Of a DNA stretch of 64,000 nucleotides, positions 52,258 through 60,543 are shown piece by piece; the stretch's first letter is position 1, and every line of letters begins with the position of its first letter. The translations under genes were made by a program, and so were the position numbers. The notes under the pieces were generated by a model. It was given only the letters and a program-made list of their open reading frames with translations. It made no database searches and was not told where the DNA came from. The stretch comes from Pseudomonas sp. ADAK18. Its GTDB lineage: Bacteria > Pseudomonadota > Gammaproteobacteria > Pseudomonadales > Pseudomonadaceae. Where the stretch lies: positions 3,265,001 through 3,329,000 of the forward strand of contig NZ_CP052859.1 of the NCBI RefSeq assembly GCF_012935695.1, written 5' to 3'.

Positions 52258-53007
52258 TCAGCTCCGCGCTATCAAAGAAACACCAGGGAAGCCAACGAAC
52301 GAAAGCTCGTTTTCTCCACCGAATCGAGCCTCGCAGCCCGTGCCTAAGCATCCACTGCACACATCCTTTTCGGGGTCATCGGTCGGGTTGCCGTCCTCAT
52401 CCACGTAAGGCCCGGTGTACCCGCACACTGGGCCTCTGTAGCCGCCCGTCATCGCCTCGTGACAAAGGGTTGTCATTTGCCGACCGATAGACTCGCCACC
52501 AACATCCCCGGGACTGGCAAGTTCCCAAGAAACAATCGTGCCGTTTTCGCTGACCTTTTGATCGATGTACCAAACCTCTAGCGATTCCTCGGTAGGGTCG
52601 GCGGTAGGGTTTCCGATCGGGAAATTAGCGGCGTCAAGGTATTGGCCCGTCGTGAGGCGGATGGTCAGCTTGAACTCAACAAGATTGTCGAAGGCCAGGC
52701 AGAGTGCAGTAATCCTTCCGTTAACGTTGCCAACCGAAAGGGACGGACGAACAGCGGTACCGTTCGAGTTCGCTTCGATGCCCTCAATCTGCATAGGCCA
52801 GGCTGCGTACTCATTTCCTTGCCACCAGATCGACTTGGCTGGCAACTGGTCGGCGTTCACGCCTGAAGCCAGCAATTCCTCGGGAGTGTGCGGAATGGCG
52901 TGCCCCTGAAACCTTAAAATGCCAGCCCCGTAGTCGGAGCCGTCCAACTCAAACAGCAGCACTTCACTGCCAGGCTCTAGAGTCTGGATAGCGCTGATAA
53001 GTGACAT
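52258..53007 (-). CDS. Minor tail protein L-like
   Basis: This 249-residue protein matches lambda L: conserved N-terminal LEPGSEVLLFELDGSDYG and a C-terminal cluster of four Cys (CGYTGP, CSGC, GCEARFG) that in lambda L holds an iron-sulfur cluster. It builds the tail tip between M and K. Confidence 0.92.
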   Translation of the reverse strand: MSLISAIQTLEPGSEVLLFELDGSDYGAGILRFQGHAIPHTPEELLASGVNADQLPAKSIWWQGNEYAAWPMQIEGIEANSNGTAVRPSLSVGNVNGRITALCLAFDNLVEFKLTIRLTTGQYLDAANFPIGNPTADPTEESLEVWYIDQKVSENGTIVSWELASPGDVGGESIGRQMTTLCHEAMTGGYRGPVCGYTGPYVDEDGNPTDDPEKDVCSGCLGTGCEARFGGENELSFVGFPGVSLIARS

Positions 53008-53016
53008 AGGAGCTCC

Positions 53017-53355
53017 TTATGGGTGGAAAGCGCGCTCGAACGTCGCTGTCAATTTGAAAACCTCCCCACCCATAGGGGTCGGAACGGGGTCCTTGCATGT
53101 GAAAAGACCGAGCTCGCCAAGCGGGGTCGTCCAGAGAAACGCTTTCGCCCCGGCGTGCCGGTCAAAGAAGGCCATAATTTCGAGCGCCCGCGCCTTGCTT
53201 CCGGTGTGAGCGATTGGGTATGAGTCCTCTTTATTGTTTGGCCCATCGCCAACAACTTGCCTGTAGCCTCCTCCAAATCGGGACTCTCTCGTCCTGTATT
53301 CAAATGTTGGTGAATCCCCGCTCTGCGTTGCCCAGGCGAAAGTCTCGATTGCCAT
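53017..53355 (-). CDS. Minor tail protein M-like
   Basis: This 112-residue protein fits the lambda M family (ESRFGGGYRQVVGDGPN near the N-terminus, KAFLWTTPLGE in the middle). It lies between the tape measure and L genes. The fold resembles distal tail proteins. Confidence 0.9.
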   Translation of the reverse strand: MAIETFAWATQSGDSPTFEYRTRESRFGGGYRQVVGDGPNNKEDSYPIAHTGSKARALEIMAFFDRHAGAKAFLWTTPLGELGLFTCKDPVPTPMGGEVFKLTATFERAFHP

Positions 53356-53403
53356 GACGGCTCCGGATAGAATGATTTTTTAACCAAGGGAATAGGTAGT
53401 CAT

Positions 53404-53625
53404 ATGAAAATGAAACTTTCAGAAGTAAGCGTCTACGACGACACCCCTGACGCGGGGAAAACTAGCATCGGCGGTAGTGTAAAAATCTCATTGAAGATGG
53501 AAGGCGGGCAGGCCGGAGGCAGCTTCGGGGTGACTTTCGAGCATGAAGGCGCCAAAGACCTGACCTATCGCCAGCTTGAGCAACTTGTCCTTGATAAGGT
53601 CCGGTCATCCCTGACCGAAATTTAA
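53404..53625 (+). CDS. Small hypothetical gene antisense to the tail operon
   Basis: This 73-residue protein (beta-rich N-terminus, helical end) lies between M and H on the opposite strand and ends four bases into the tape measure 3' end. Its sequence looks like real protein, with no antisense gene covering it. Function is not known; a late-operon cargo gene expressed in the lysogen is possible. Confidence 0.6.
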   Translation: MKMKLSEVSVYDDTPDAGKTSIGGSVKISLKMEGGQAGGSFGVTFEHEGAKDLTYRQLEQLVLDKVRSSLTEI

Positions 53626-56600
53626 CGACGAATCATTGCCCTGCCGATCGCTCCATCAGGGCGCAAATCCATCGATAAAAGCTTCCTGTATCGCGTATCA
53701 ACGAACGCTCCAATATCCTTGCCGAACTGTTCAAGGCCTGGAGTGTTCGTTTCAGAATTGCTCGTTCCGTCACCGTTAAGCGTCACTGACACGTTAATCT
53801 GCGCCCCACTGCCACCACCCCCACCACCAGACATTGCAGCCATTCCGGCCCCACCACCGGTGGCAAGCGGCGTAACACTCCCTCCGTTTGCCCCAGTCAT
53901 CAGGTAGGACTTACCGCCTTCGTTGTAGAGCTCGGGACCAAGTTCATTCACCCGATACAATGAGTTTGGGTCGACAGGTCCACCGGCAGCTCTGAAGCCA
54001 GAGAAGTCGACGCCGGTATACCCGGCCTGAGATGCACCGAGGTTCGACGACGCGGCACCAGCAGAGCCAGCAGCTAGGCCGTTACCCGCGCCACCGGTGA
54101 AGTAACTTGTCGCTGCCCCTACCAGGCTACCCAACAGCGCAGAACTCGCCTGCCGGGTAGCAATGCGAGCCATATCCGCCAAGATCGACTTGGTGAAGTC
54201 AGCAAACGACAGCTTCCCGGTCATGGCAAAGTTGACGATCGAGTCTTCCATCGAGCTGAACGCATTGCCGAACAGGCTTTTCGTCTGCCCTGCTACGTTC
54301 TGTGCCGAATCCAAGTAGTTGGCCCAGGCCGATGTCGCGCCCTTCGTCCAGTCGCCTTGGGCGGCCTCCACATCCGCGTAGTTCTGCCGGATCTGGTCGG
54401 TAGCCTTTTTGTTCGCATCTGCGAGTGCCTGCGACTTCCGTGTGAACTCTTCATCCGACATATTCCGCGACGGGTCGGACTTTTGGTTGGCCAACTCCAA
54501 CGACTGCTGAGCAAACCGGTCTTGCTGGCTGTTCAGTTCGCCATTGAGTGCGTTTTGCCGATCTCCCTGGCCAACACCAAGCACTGCCCGCTGGCCCGCC
54601 AGCTCAAGAGCTTTCTGTTGCTGCCCAAGCGCCGCGACATACTGGTTGATCGAGTACGTCTGTTTGTCGATCCTTCCCTTTTCGGCAGTGGCCAACACTT
54701 CAAGCTGGCTGTCGGCATCTTTCTGCGCCTTGACCATATTGGTGCGTGCATCAGCGATTTTCTGGTCCAGCTGGACACTCTGGGCAGCACTGGTTGACTT
54801 CTTGCCTTTGGCAGCTTCAAGGGCAGAGATCTCTGCCTCATAAGCGGCAGTGACCCCCTCTTTTTCAGCCTTGATCAGCACTGCTCGCTGTGTTGCGTAA
54901 GCTTCCTGCGAGATCAGTCCGGCCTTCTGCGCAGCATCCAGTTGCTTCTGGGTATTCGAATACGTCGCCTGTAGCTCTTTCAGGGCATTTTGAGCGGTAT
55001 TGACGCCGGTCAGGTCAACCGAGCCGGCAGATGCTGCCTTGGGATCCTTGTACTTGTCATTGATGGCAGCTTTCTGCTGATCGATCGTCGACTGGAGCAG
55101 TCGGGAGTCATTAGGATTGGCTCGACGGATATCCTCGATTTCCTTCTGGAGATCGTCGAGTTCGTCCTTGCGTTTGTCCTTGTTTGAGCGGGTGGCTTTA
55201 GCTCTTGTATCGAACTTCCGCTGCGCGTCCTGCCCTTTGTCTTGAGTCTCCTGGTAAAGCGCTTGGGCTTTGTTTATTGCGTCCTGGGTATCTCGCTGCT
55301 TGACGAGAAAGTCCAGCTCTAGTTTTGACTCATCAAACTTCTTTTTGGCGTCCTTGTCGTCCGGGTCGGCGTTGAGCGCACTCTGTGCAAAAGCTACTTT
55401 CTGCGTTAGATCGGTAATCCTTTTGGCCGAACCTTCATCGCGACCAATATTTTTGATCGCATCCAGCGACTTCTTAGCTTCGTCGGTAATGCCTTTCCAG
55501 GCACGCTCGACGTAACCGAGATTGTTCGTAATCTGTTTTGACCGATCCTGCACCGTATCGGCATAGGTATCTGTCAGCAGCTTAGCGGCACCAATCGTGT
55601 CGCCCTGCTCCTTCAGTGCGACGATTTGCGAATAAACAGACGCGGTCAGGAAGTGATACTGATCATTCAGCGACTTTGCCGCAGCGACGGGGTCATCGGC
55701 GATTTTGACAAACTCGGCAATCGTCGCATCGACTGATTTGCCTGTTGCCTGTTCCATAGAAAGAGCTGCGGATGCAATCTCTTCAAAACTACCGCTGGCA
55801 ATCTTTCCTGTGCCTGCCAGGCTTGCCAGAGCCGATGCCGCCGCCCCAGTTGTTCCAACGCTTGCACTGATCTGCTTAGCCATGTCGCTGAGCTGGCCAG
55901 CGCTTGTGCCCGCATAGTTTCCAGTCAGAATCAGGGAGTCATTGAACGCATCAGTCTCGGCGCTGCCCTTGTAGTACGCGACAGTTAGGCCGCCCAATAC
56001 AGCCGTGATAGCAACGATGGGACCAACCAGAGCGAGAAGACTTATCGCACTTGCGCCAGCGCCGGCGCCGATCTGGGCAATGGCGCGAACGCCGCTCCCC
56101 CAATCCCCATTGGAGAGCGCGTTACCCAACTGCATTACGTTTTCTTGGGCTTGCCGGGTGCCTAGTCGGAGCTGATCGAATACACCCGTCGTACGGCCCA
56201 CCTGATCGTTGAAACCCGTCACACGCTGACGCGAGGTATCAATCTGTGCAGAGAAGTCAGCGAACGTTTCGGCATCAACGATCCCTACTGTCCGGAATCG
56301 TTGCAACTCCTCCTGTTGACGATCAAGGCGTGCAAGTGCAGCTACCGCAGGATTGATCTGCCCAAGCAGTGCTTCAAGCCCTTCAGCCTGCACACCACTA
56401 GCAGCGGCGGCTCGACGAGTCGCCTCACCTTGACGATCTGTCGAGCCGACCAGTGCATCAGATTCGGCCTGCAAACGCCTTTGGAGTGCGGCCAGGCTGC
56501 TTGCAGACGACCCCGATGACTCCATAGCTGAGGCGTTGGTGTTCACGCTGGTAGTCAGGCGCTGGTAATACTCGCTCGAGTCCAGAGAGGCCTTTGCCGT

Positions 56601-56819
56601 TGCCAGAAGGCGAGCCTTGGCCTCGTCGAGTGTCTCGGAGAGCTTGCGTTCAGAAGACGAAAGGTCGGAAGCGGAAGCGGACGCCTTATCGAAACCTGCC
56701 GCAATACCCTCTGCCGCCTTCTCGGCCTTTTCGCCGGACTGCACGACTTTGTCGAGATCTGTGACGGCTTTCGCGGCGTCCGACGTATCGATCTTAATGC
56801 CGAGCGATGCGATATCCAT
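53622..56819 (-). CDS. Tape measure protein (H-like)
   Basis: This 1065-residue protein has the expected features: an N-terminal phage-tail measure region, a hydrophobic stretch near residues 250-290, long coiled-coil helices in the middle, and a C-terminal lambda-H-like domain (WANYLDSAQNVAGQTKSLFGNAFSSMEDSIV region). It sets tail length and forms part of the DNA channel. The ATG at 56819 is 28 bases after the GT stop. Confidence 0.93.
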   Translation of the reverse strand: MDIASLGIKIDTSDAAKAVTDLDKVVQSGEKAEKAAEGIAAGFDKASASASDLSSSERKLSETLDEAKARLLATAKASLDSSEYYQRLTTSVNTNASAMESSGSSASSLAALQRRLQAESDALVGSTDRQGEATRRAAAASGVQAEGLEALLGQINPAVAALARLDRQQEELQRFRTVGIVDAETFADFSAQIDTSRQRVTGFNDQVGRTTGVFDQLRLGTRQAQENVMQLGNALSNGDWGSGVRAIAQIGAGAGASAISLLALVGPIVAITAVLGGLTVAYYKGSAETDAFNDSLILTGNYAGTSAGQLSDMAKQISASVGTTGAAASALASLAGTGKIASGSFEEIASAALSMEQATGKSVDATIAEFVKIADDPVAAAKSLNDQYHFLTASVYSQIVALKEQGDTIGAAKLLTDTYADTVQDRSKQITNNLGYVERAWKGITDEAKKSLDAIKNIGRDEGSAKRITDLTQKVAFAQSALNADPDDKDAKKKFDESKLELDFLVKQRDTQDAINKAQALYQETQDKGQDAQRKFDTRAKATRSNKDKRKDELDDLQKEIEDIRRANPNDSRLLQSTIDQQKAAINDKYKDPKAASAGSVDLTGVNTAQNALKELQATYSNTQKQLDAAQKAGLISQEAYATQRAVLIKAEKEGVTAAYEAEISALEAAKGKKSTSAAQSVQLDQKIADARTNMVKAQKDADSQLEVLATAEKGRIDKQTYSINQYVAALGQQQKALELAGQRAVLGVGQGDRQNALNGELNSQQDRFAQQSLELANQKSDPSRNMSDEEFTRKSQALADANKKATDQIRQNYADVEAAQGDWTKGATSAWANYLDSAQNVAGQTKSLFGNAFSSMEDSIVNFAMTGKLSFADFTKSILADMARIATRQASSALLGSLVGAATSYFTGGAGNGLAAGSAGAASSNLGASQAGYTGVDFSGFRAAGGPVDPNSLYRVNELGPELYNEGGKSYLMTGANGGSVTPLATGGGAGMAAMSGGGGGGSGAQINVSVTLNGDGTSNSETNTPGLEQFGKDIGAFVDTRYRKLLSMDLRPDGAIGRAMIRR

Positions 56820-56846
56820 TGAATCACCTTGAATAAGTGCCAGTTG

Positions 56847-57164
56847 TTACTGGCTGCTGTCTCTCGCCTCCGCCATGACAGCGAGCGCCTCGGCCTCCAT
56901 TAATTGAAGGTCGTGGAATATTTCCGGTATGGTTTTTCTCTTGATGCCGAGGTAACCGGCCACGTCGCGAATGGCCGTGTAATCGAGACCCGTCGCGCCG
57001 CACGCACCTGTACGCCACTGCGTGGACAGGGCATTGAAGAGGCGGAAGGCTGGCCAGTTGTCTGGCCATACTTCGCATTCGTCACCGTAATCCTCAGCCG
57101 AAAATCCGAAGGCGTCTTGCCCTTGAATGCTCGGCTGATAGAGGGCGCGCGCGACGCCGGTCAG
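56847..57164 (-). CDS. GT-type extension (DUF1799-like) made by frameshift
   Basis: In the -1 frame relative to G, about 105 residues (AFGFSAEDYGDECEVWPDNW, DVAGYLGIKRKT) match the DUF1799 family, the T part of G-GT tail chaperones. No ATG or ribosome-binding site starts this frame, so it must be made as a fusion with G by slippage at 57164-57170. The G-GT fusion would be about 234 residues and recruits the tape measure to the tail tube protein. Confidence 0.85.
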   Translation of the reverse strand: MTGVARALYQPSIQGQDAFGFSAEDYGDECEVWPDNWPAFRLFNALSTQWRTGACGATGLDYTAIRDVAGYLGIKRKTIPEIFHDLQLMEAEALAVMAEARDSSQ

Positions 57165-57550
57165 TTTCCCAGGCGTGCCGGGGAAAATGCTTTTTGGTAG
57201 GCATCGACCACGGCATCACCAGCACCGGCCGAAGTCTCGACCAGGGCGCGGATTGATTCAGGGCTGAACTTGTCGTCGAAGCCCCAGCCGGTGACCAACT
57301 CAGCGACTTGCTCCACCTGGCGCTCGATGTGGGAGGCGGTAATTTCGATCAGGGTGAGTTCGTCACCTTTGGCTTTGAAGCGCTCCTGATCTTCCTTGGC
57401 GCTCTCCTGCCAGCCCGCGAACAGCGCGGCGAGCTCCTTGCGATCCCGATACTTGAACTCGAATGGCACTTTGATCGTGGTACCGCCGACGCGTGGGATA
57501 TCCACGTCAGCCTTGAAAGTAGGGTTTTGAGCAATCTTGAACCTGGCCAT
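57161..57550 (-). CDS. Tail assembly chaperone G-like
   Basis: This 129-residue protein has the G-type helical and beta pattern (PFEFKYRDRKELAALFAGW) and ends KAFSPARLGN. Its last codons contain the slippery heptamer GGGAAAC just before the stop. It coats the tape measure protein during assembly together with the GT fusion. The gene lies between the tube protein and the tape measure as in lambda. Confidence 0.9.
   Translation of the reverse strand: MARFKIAQNPTFKADVDIPRVGGTTIKVPFEFKYRDRKELAALFAGWQESAKEDQERFKAKGDELTLIEITASHIERQVEQVAELVTGWGFDDKFSPESIRALVETSAGAGDAVVDAYQKAFSPARLGN
57164..57170 (-). other. Programmed -1 frameshift site GGGAAAC
   Basis: Read on the minus strand as G GGA AAC followed by TGA. 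Tandem slippage gives GGG AAA and opens the DUF1799 frame. Lambda uses GGGAAAG at the equivalent place. Confidence 0.88.
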
Positions 57551-57559
57551 GGATGCCCC

Positions 57560-58207
57560 CTAAGCGCCGTAGCGAATGAATTTTGCGACCACGGCGAACA
57601 CAGCAGTGACTGCCATGATGTTATTCTTGGTCAGCGAGGGTACGCTGTCGAAGGACGCGTAAGCGTTGTAGGCGATGACGCCACCAGAGGCGAGATTGAC
57701 GCGGACCGCGCGCGGCTTTTTGTCGTCGTCAGCTTCCAACAGCACTTCGTTGTGCGGAAGTTCAGGGTCATCTGCCATGGTCAGCGTGAACGACAGCGGC
57801 GATTTCGACGTTGGGATCTGGTGCTCATCGTCTTCCTCGAGGAACGAGTAAGTGACGTTTTGCTGCTCGCCGCCGGACTTGTTCGACTCCGTGACCTGGC
57901 TCATAGGTACCCAGGTCAGAATCTTTCGTACTGAACCGCCGCCGGCACCAGCAATGAAGCGTGCCGAATTGAACGTGTTGATTTTCTCCAGCACGAACGA
58001 GTCGGTGGTCACCGTCTTAACTCGAGCAATACGATTGTTCAGGCGTGCCCAGCCGGAAGTGACTTCAACGAAGTCGCCTACTTCAAGATCGTGTCCCGCC
58101 GACGACACAACAGCTTCTGTTGCATTGGTGATCGCGGTGAAAATGATCGGCGCGTCATACGAGCCTGCGATAGCGGCAGTCGAGCCATTGGGTAGAAAAA
58201 CAGCCAT
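57560..58207 (-). CDS. Major tail tube protein (V-like)
   Basis: This 215-residue beta-rich protein (MAVFLPNGSTAAIAGS, SGWARLNNRIARVKTV, HQIPTSKSPLSFTLTMADD) is placed directly before G and is typical of siphophage tail tube proteins. It polymerises around the tape measure. The identification rests on position and general pattern. Confidence 0.83.
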   Translation of the reverse strand: MAVFLPNGSTAAIAGSYDAPIIFTAITNATEAVVSSAGHDLEVGDFVEVTSGWARLNNRIARVKTVTTDSFVLEKINTFNSARFIAGAGGGSVRKILTWVPMSQVTESNKSGGEQQNVTYSFLEEDDEHQIPTSKSPLSFTLTMADDPELPHNEVLLEADDDKKPRAVRVNLASGGVIAYNAYASFDSVPSLTKNNIMAVTAVFAVVAKFIRYGA

Positions 58208-58233
58208 TGGTGTTTCCTCTTCTCAGAAATGAC

Positions 58234-58255
58234 AAAACCCGCTCAATGGCGGGTT
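58234..58255 (-). terminator. Terminator-like hairpin before the tail tube gene
   Basis: An aacccgc/gcgggtt stem is followed on the minus strand by TTTGTC, just before the tail tube ribosome-binding site. Confidence 0.55.
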
Positions 58256-58277
58256 CTGGGATTGCCCAATGGGCGGA

Positions 58278-58697
58278 TTAGAAGGTGTCAGCCCTGTACT
58301 GGAAGGACAGAGGCAGTGAACTGGTTGTATCGCCTTGAATTGCTCCGGCAGTCGCCATTGGCGAACGGATGAACACGGTGAATTCTGCTTTCGTGAGCGC
58401 CATGTTGTTTGGATAGAGCACCGATATCTCATCAGCAATCAGCCCGGCAGCCCCTCGGCCTTCACCGGCCTTCGTTACAACGCTGATCTGCAGCACGCCC
58501 CGATACGAAGTATGTCTGCCTTCAAGATCCTCGCTGTCAGTGCTTCCCGGAAGGAGGAATATTTTCAGGTAGGGAGCGTCACTAGCCGGCGGTGTGAACG
58601 CCACGTCTTCGTAGGCAATCGGCAGCGCAGGAACTCTAGCCGACGCCCATGCTTTCAGGTGAGCCTCGAAAAGGCTTCGGATGACTCTGTCACTCAT
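58278..58697 (-). CDS. Tail terminator-like protein
   Basis: This 139-residue protein with RGVLQISVVTKAGEGRGAAG and a C-terminal RSPMATAG resembles the DUF4128/tail terminator group. It would cap the tail tube and contact the head connector. Its stop is followed by the hairpin before the tube gene, and its start overlaps the upstream stop. Confidence 0.78.
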   Translation of the reverse strand: MSDRVIRSLFEAHLKAWASARVPALPIAYEDVAFTPPASDAPYLKIFLLPGSTDSEDLEGRHTSYRGVLQISVVTKAGEGRGAAGLIADEISVLYPNNMALTKAEFTVFIRSPMATAGAIQGDTTSSLPLSFQYRADTF

Positions 58698-59269
58698 TTC
58701 GATAGCTCCGAGACGGCCTTATTGAGATAGGTTTGCGCCTCGGTGACGGAAATCTGCACCATGCCAGCCGGTGCCTGGCTCGACCAGCCTTCATACTCAA
58801 GACGCGGACCGTAAGGAAGGTTGTTCATCATCCAGATCGTACCCACCTCAGTGGTGAATGTTTGCATCAGCGCCGCACCGGCTGATTTACTGGCGCTACC
58901 ATTTGGGTCAATCCGCTCAATGTTCCCGGTAATGGCCGTATCAAACGAGACCTGCCAATTACCCCTGAAGCGTCCGCCGACGTAGTCTTTGCCGGCTACC
59001 AGGTCCATGCCATCTCTTATCAGCCGCCCAGGCTTCATGCGACCATTCTTTGACAGGTTCTTTGGGTCGTTGCGCATCTGCGTGTTGAGACGCTCCACCT
59101 CTGCGTTGTACTGAGTAGCCGTAGTGTTAATCGCCCATAGCTCTGGGTTTCCGACAGGAGACCGATCAACCACTGCAGACAACAGATCAATGGAGGTTTT
59201 CTGAATGACCTGCTCTACATTCCCCTTTGCCTTCTCCACAAACGCCTTCAAGTCGAGCGAGAAACTCAT
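58694..59269 (-). CDS. Head-tail connector protein (HK97 gp10-like)
   Basis: This 191-residue protein has an N-terminal helix (VEQVIQKTSIDLLSAVVDRSPVG) and ends in the YGPRLEYEGWSSQAPAGMV motif of HK97 gp10-type proteins. It lies between the adaptor and tail terminator genes with ATGA overlaps. Role inferred from family and order. Confidence 0.82.
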   Translation of the reverse strand: MSFSLDLKAFVEKAKGNVEQVIQKTSIDLLSAVVDRSPVGNPELWAINTTATQYNAEVERLNTQMRNDPKNLSKNGRMKPGRLIRDGMDLVAGKDYVGGRFRGNWQVSFDTAITGNIERIDPNGSASKSAGAALMQTFTTEVGTIWMMNNLPYGPRLEYEGWSSQAPAGMVQISVTEAQTYLNKAVSELSK

Positions 59270-59655
59270 TTTCTAGCCTGCACGCTGAAGCCGACGGCAA
59301 TGCCGGCGTAGTCCCAAGGATCGACGTGCTGAACCGTGTAGGTATCGCCGTCGAAGGCGATCTTGTCCAGCGTCACCGGCTGGGGCGTGTCTACACCATC
59401 CAGCAGCACGGGAGAGATCAGGATCTTGACGTCGCCCTGCTTGATCAGTGAGCCGTCGATATCTTGCTGGCGATAGTTCTCGCGAAGCCCGGATCCGTCG
59501 AATTGCTCCGTGGTGACGGGGCTTCCGCCGATCTCAGGGTCGTACTCTCCAGTCGTGACCCTGACCAAGGAAAGCTCCAGCCCCTTGCCACCTTTTGAGC
59601 GCGGCGCCAGCATGCGCACGGCGCTCGCCTTAGCACGATCATAGATATCTGCCAT
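59266..59655 (-). CDS. Head-tail joining protein
   Basis: This 129-residue protein is beta-rich, with a WDYAGIAVGFSVQARK C-terminus common to head closure proteins of siphophages. It overlaps both neighbours by a few bases. No precise family is certain. Confidence 0.68.
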   Translation of the reverse strand: MADIYDRAKASAVRMLAPRSKGGKGLELSLVRVTTGEYDPEIGGSPVTTEQFDGSGLRENYRQQDIDGSLIKQGDVKILISPVLLDGVDTPQPVTLDKIAFDGDTYTVQHVDPWDYAGIAVGFSVQARK

Positions 59656-60149
59656 CAGCTTCGTACCAGGTTGACCTGACTTGAGGATTCCAGCAGTCCG
59701 GCGAACTGTGCATAGGATTGCCTAGTTGCTGCGGGCTTGCTCATTGACTTACTGGCAACAGCAAACGTGGTGCTGATTGGGCCGACGGTCTCGGAAACAA
59801 CCGCTCCCGACTTAGTCTCAGGGTTTATCATGTCATCGGCATGAATTTCAGCAGCCAATGCCATCTGCCCCGCCTTGACCTGCGCCGGGATCTCGTCGAA
59901 ACGCAATATCCATCTCTCGCGCTTAACTTCCGCCCTTGGCCAAGCCAGCGCCTGGTCACGACTCACTGCTCGCCCCTTCCATGGCATCGCATCCATCTGC
60001 AAGGCTGCGCGCCGCAGAAGAGCTTCCTGCGCCACCTCATCGGTCGGGATTGTCTTGCCGAAGTTCATGGCGTAGGTGACCAGCTCGGCAGCCGTTGCAA
60101 AGCTGTCGGCGTCTGGCACCACCTTGCCGTTCTCGATCACCAAAGCCAT
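59655..60149 (-). CDS. Head-tail adaptor (DnaT-like domain)
   Basis: This 164-residue protein (PDADSFATAAELVTYAMNFG, ALLRRAALQMD, WPRAEV) fits the DnaT-like putative connector family found before head closure genes in many phages. The ATG at 60149 lies just beside the previous stop codon at 60151 and has a GAGG-type ribosome-binding site. The first adaptor at the portal is a likely role. Confidence 0.75.
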   Translation of the reverse strand: MALVIENGKVVPDADSFATAAELVTYAMNFGKTIPTDEVAQEALLRRAALQMDAMPWKGRAVSRDQALAWPRAEVKRERWILRFDEIPAQVKAGQMALAAEIHADDMINPETKSGAVVSETVGPISTTFAVASKSMSKPAATRQSYAQFAGLLESSSQVNLVRS

Positions 60150-60150
60150 A

Positions 60151-60486
60151 TCAGACCTCTTTCCAGCCGAGACGCTTGTGGTCGTCCAGGCAAGACGGGT
60201 GCACATGGAGCTCTTCGCCGCCCTGCTCAACTTTCACCAGACCGGTATAGTCTGGCTCGTCATCTTCCACGACGGGCTTGCTTTGCGATTTCGCCGCCGC
60301 AGCCTCATCAGCAAGACGCTGAGCATCTGCCGCAGCCAAATCAATCGCATCCTGCGCGCTGTTGCTCCAGTCAGCACGCTCCTGCTCGCCCAGTTTCTCG
60401 AATTCCTCAGCACTGAGGCCGCTAAGTTCGATTGCTTTGGCGAGCAACATCTTCGCCGCCTTCTGTTCTTTCGTCAGTCCAGCCAT
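60151..60486 (-). CDS. Hypothetical phage head-region protein
   Basis: This 111-residue acidic, Ala/Glu-rich helical protein lies between coat and adaptor genes. Its C-terminus (GLVKVEQGGEELHVHPSC) is reminiscent of small proteins seen at this place in other phages. No defined domain is recognised. Confidence 0.65.
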   Translation of the reverse strand: MAGLTKEQKAAKMLLAKAIELSGLSAEEFEKLGEQERADWSNSAQDAIDLAAADAQRLADEAAAAKSQSKPVVEDDEPDYTGLVKVEQGGEELHVHPSCLDDHKRLGWKEV

Positions 60487-60500
60487 GTTCAGTCTCCAGA

Positions 60501-60530
60501 AACAACGCAGGGGCCGAAGCCCCTGGTTGT
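60501..60530 (-). terminator. Terminator-like hairpin after the coat gene
   Basis: A caggggc/gcccctg stem with a four-base cgaa loop lies between the coat stop and the next ribosome-binding site. The T-run on the minus strand is interrupted (GTTGTT). Confidence 0.5.
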
Positions 60531-60543
60531 CGTTGTGTTTGAG

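Noticed and set aside
56824..57085. Two short frames between G and the tape measure as genes
   Set aside because: The third frame encodes the DUF1799-like sequence continuous with G through the slippery site, so these are shadows.
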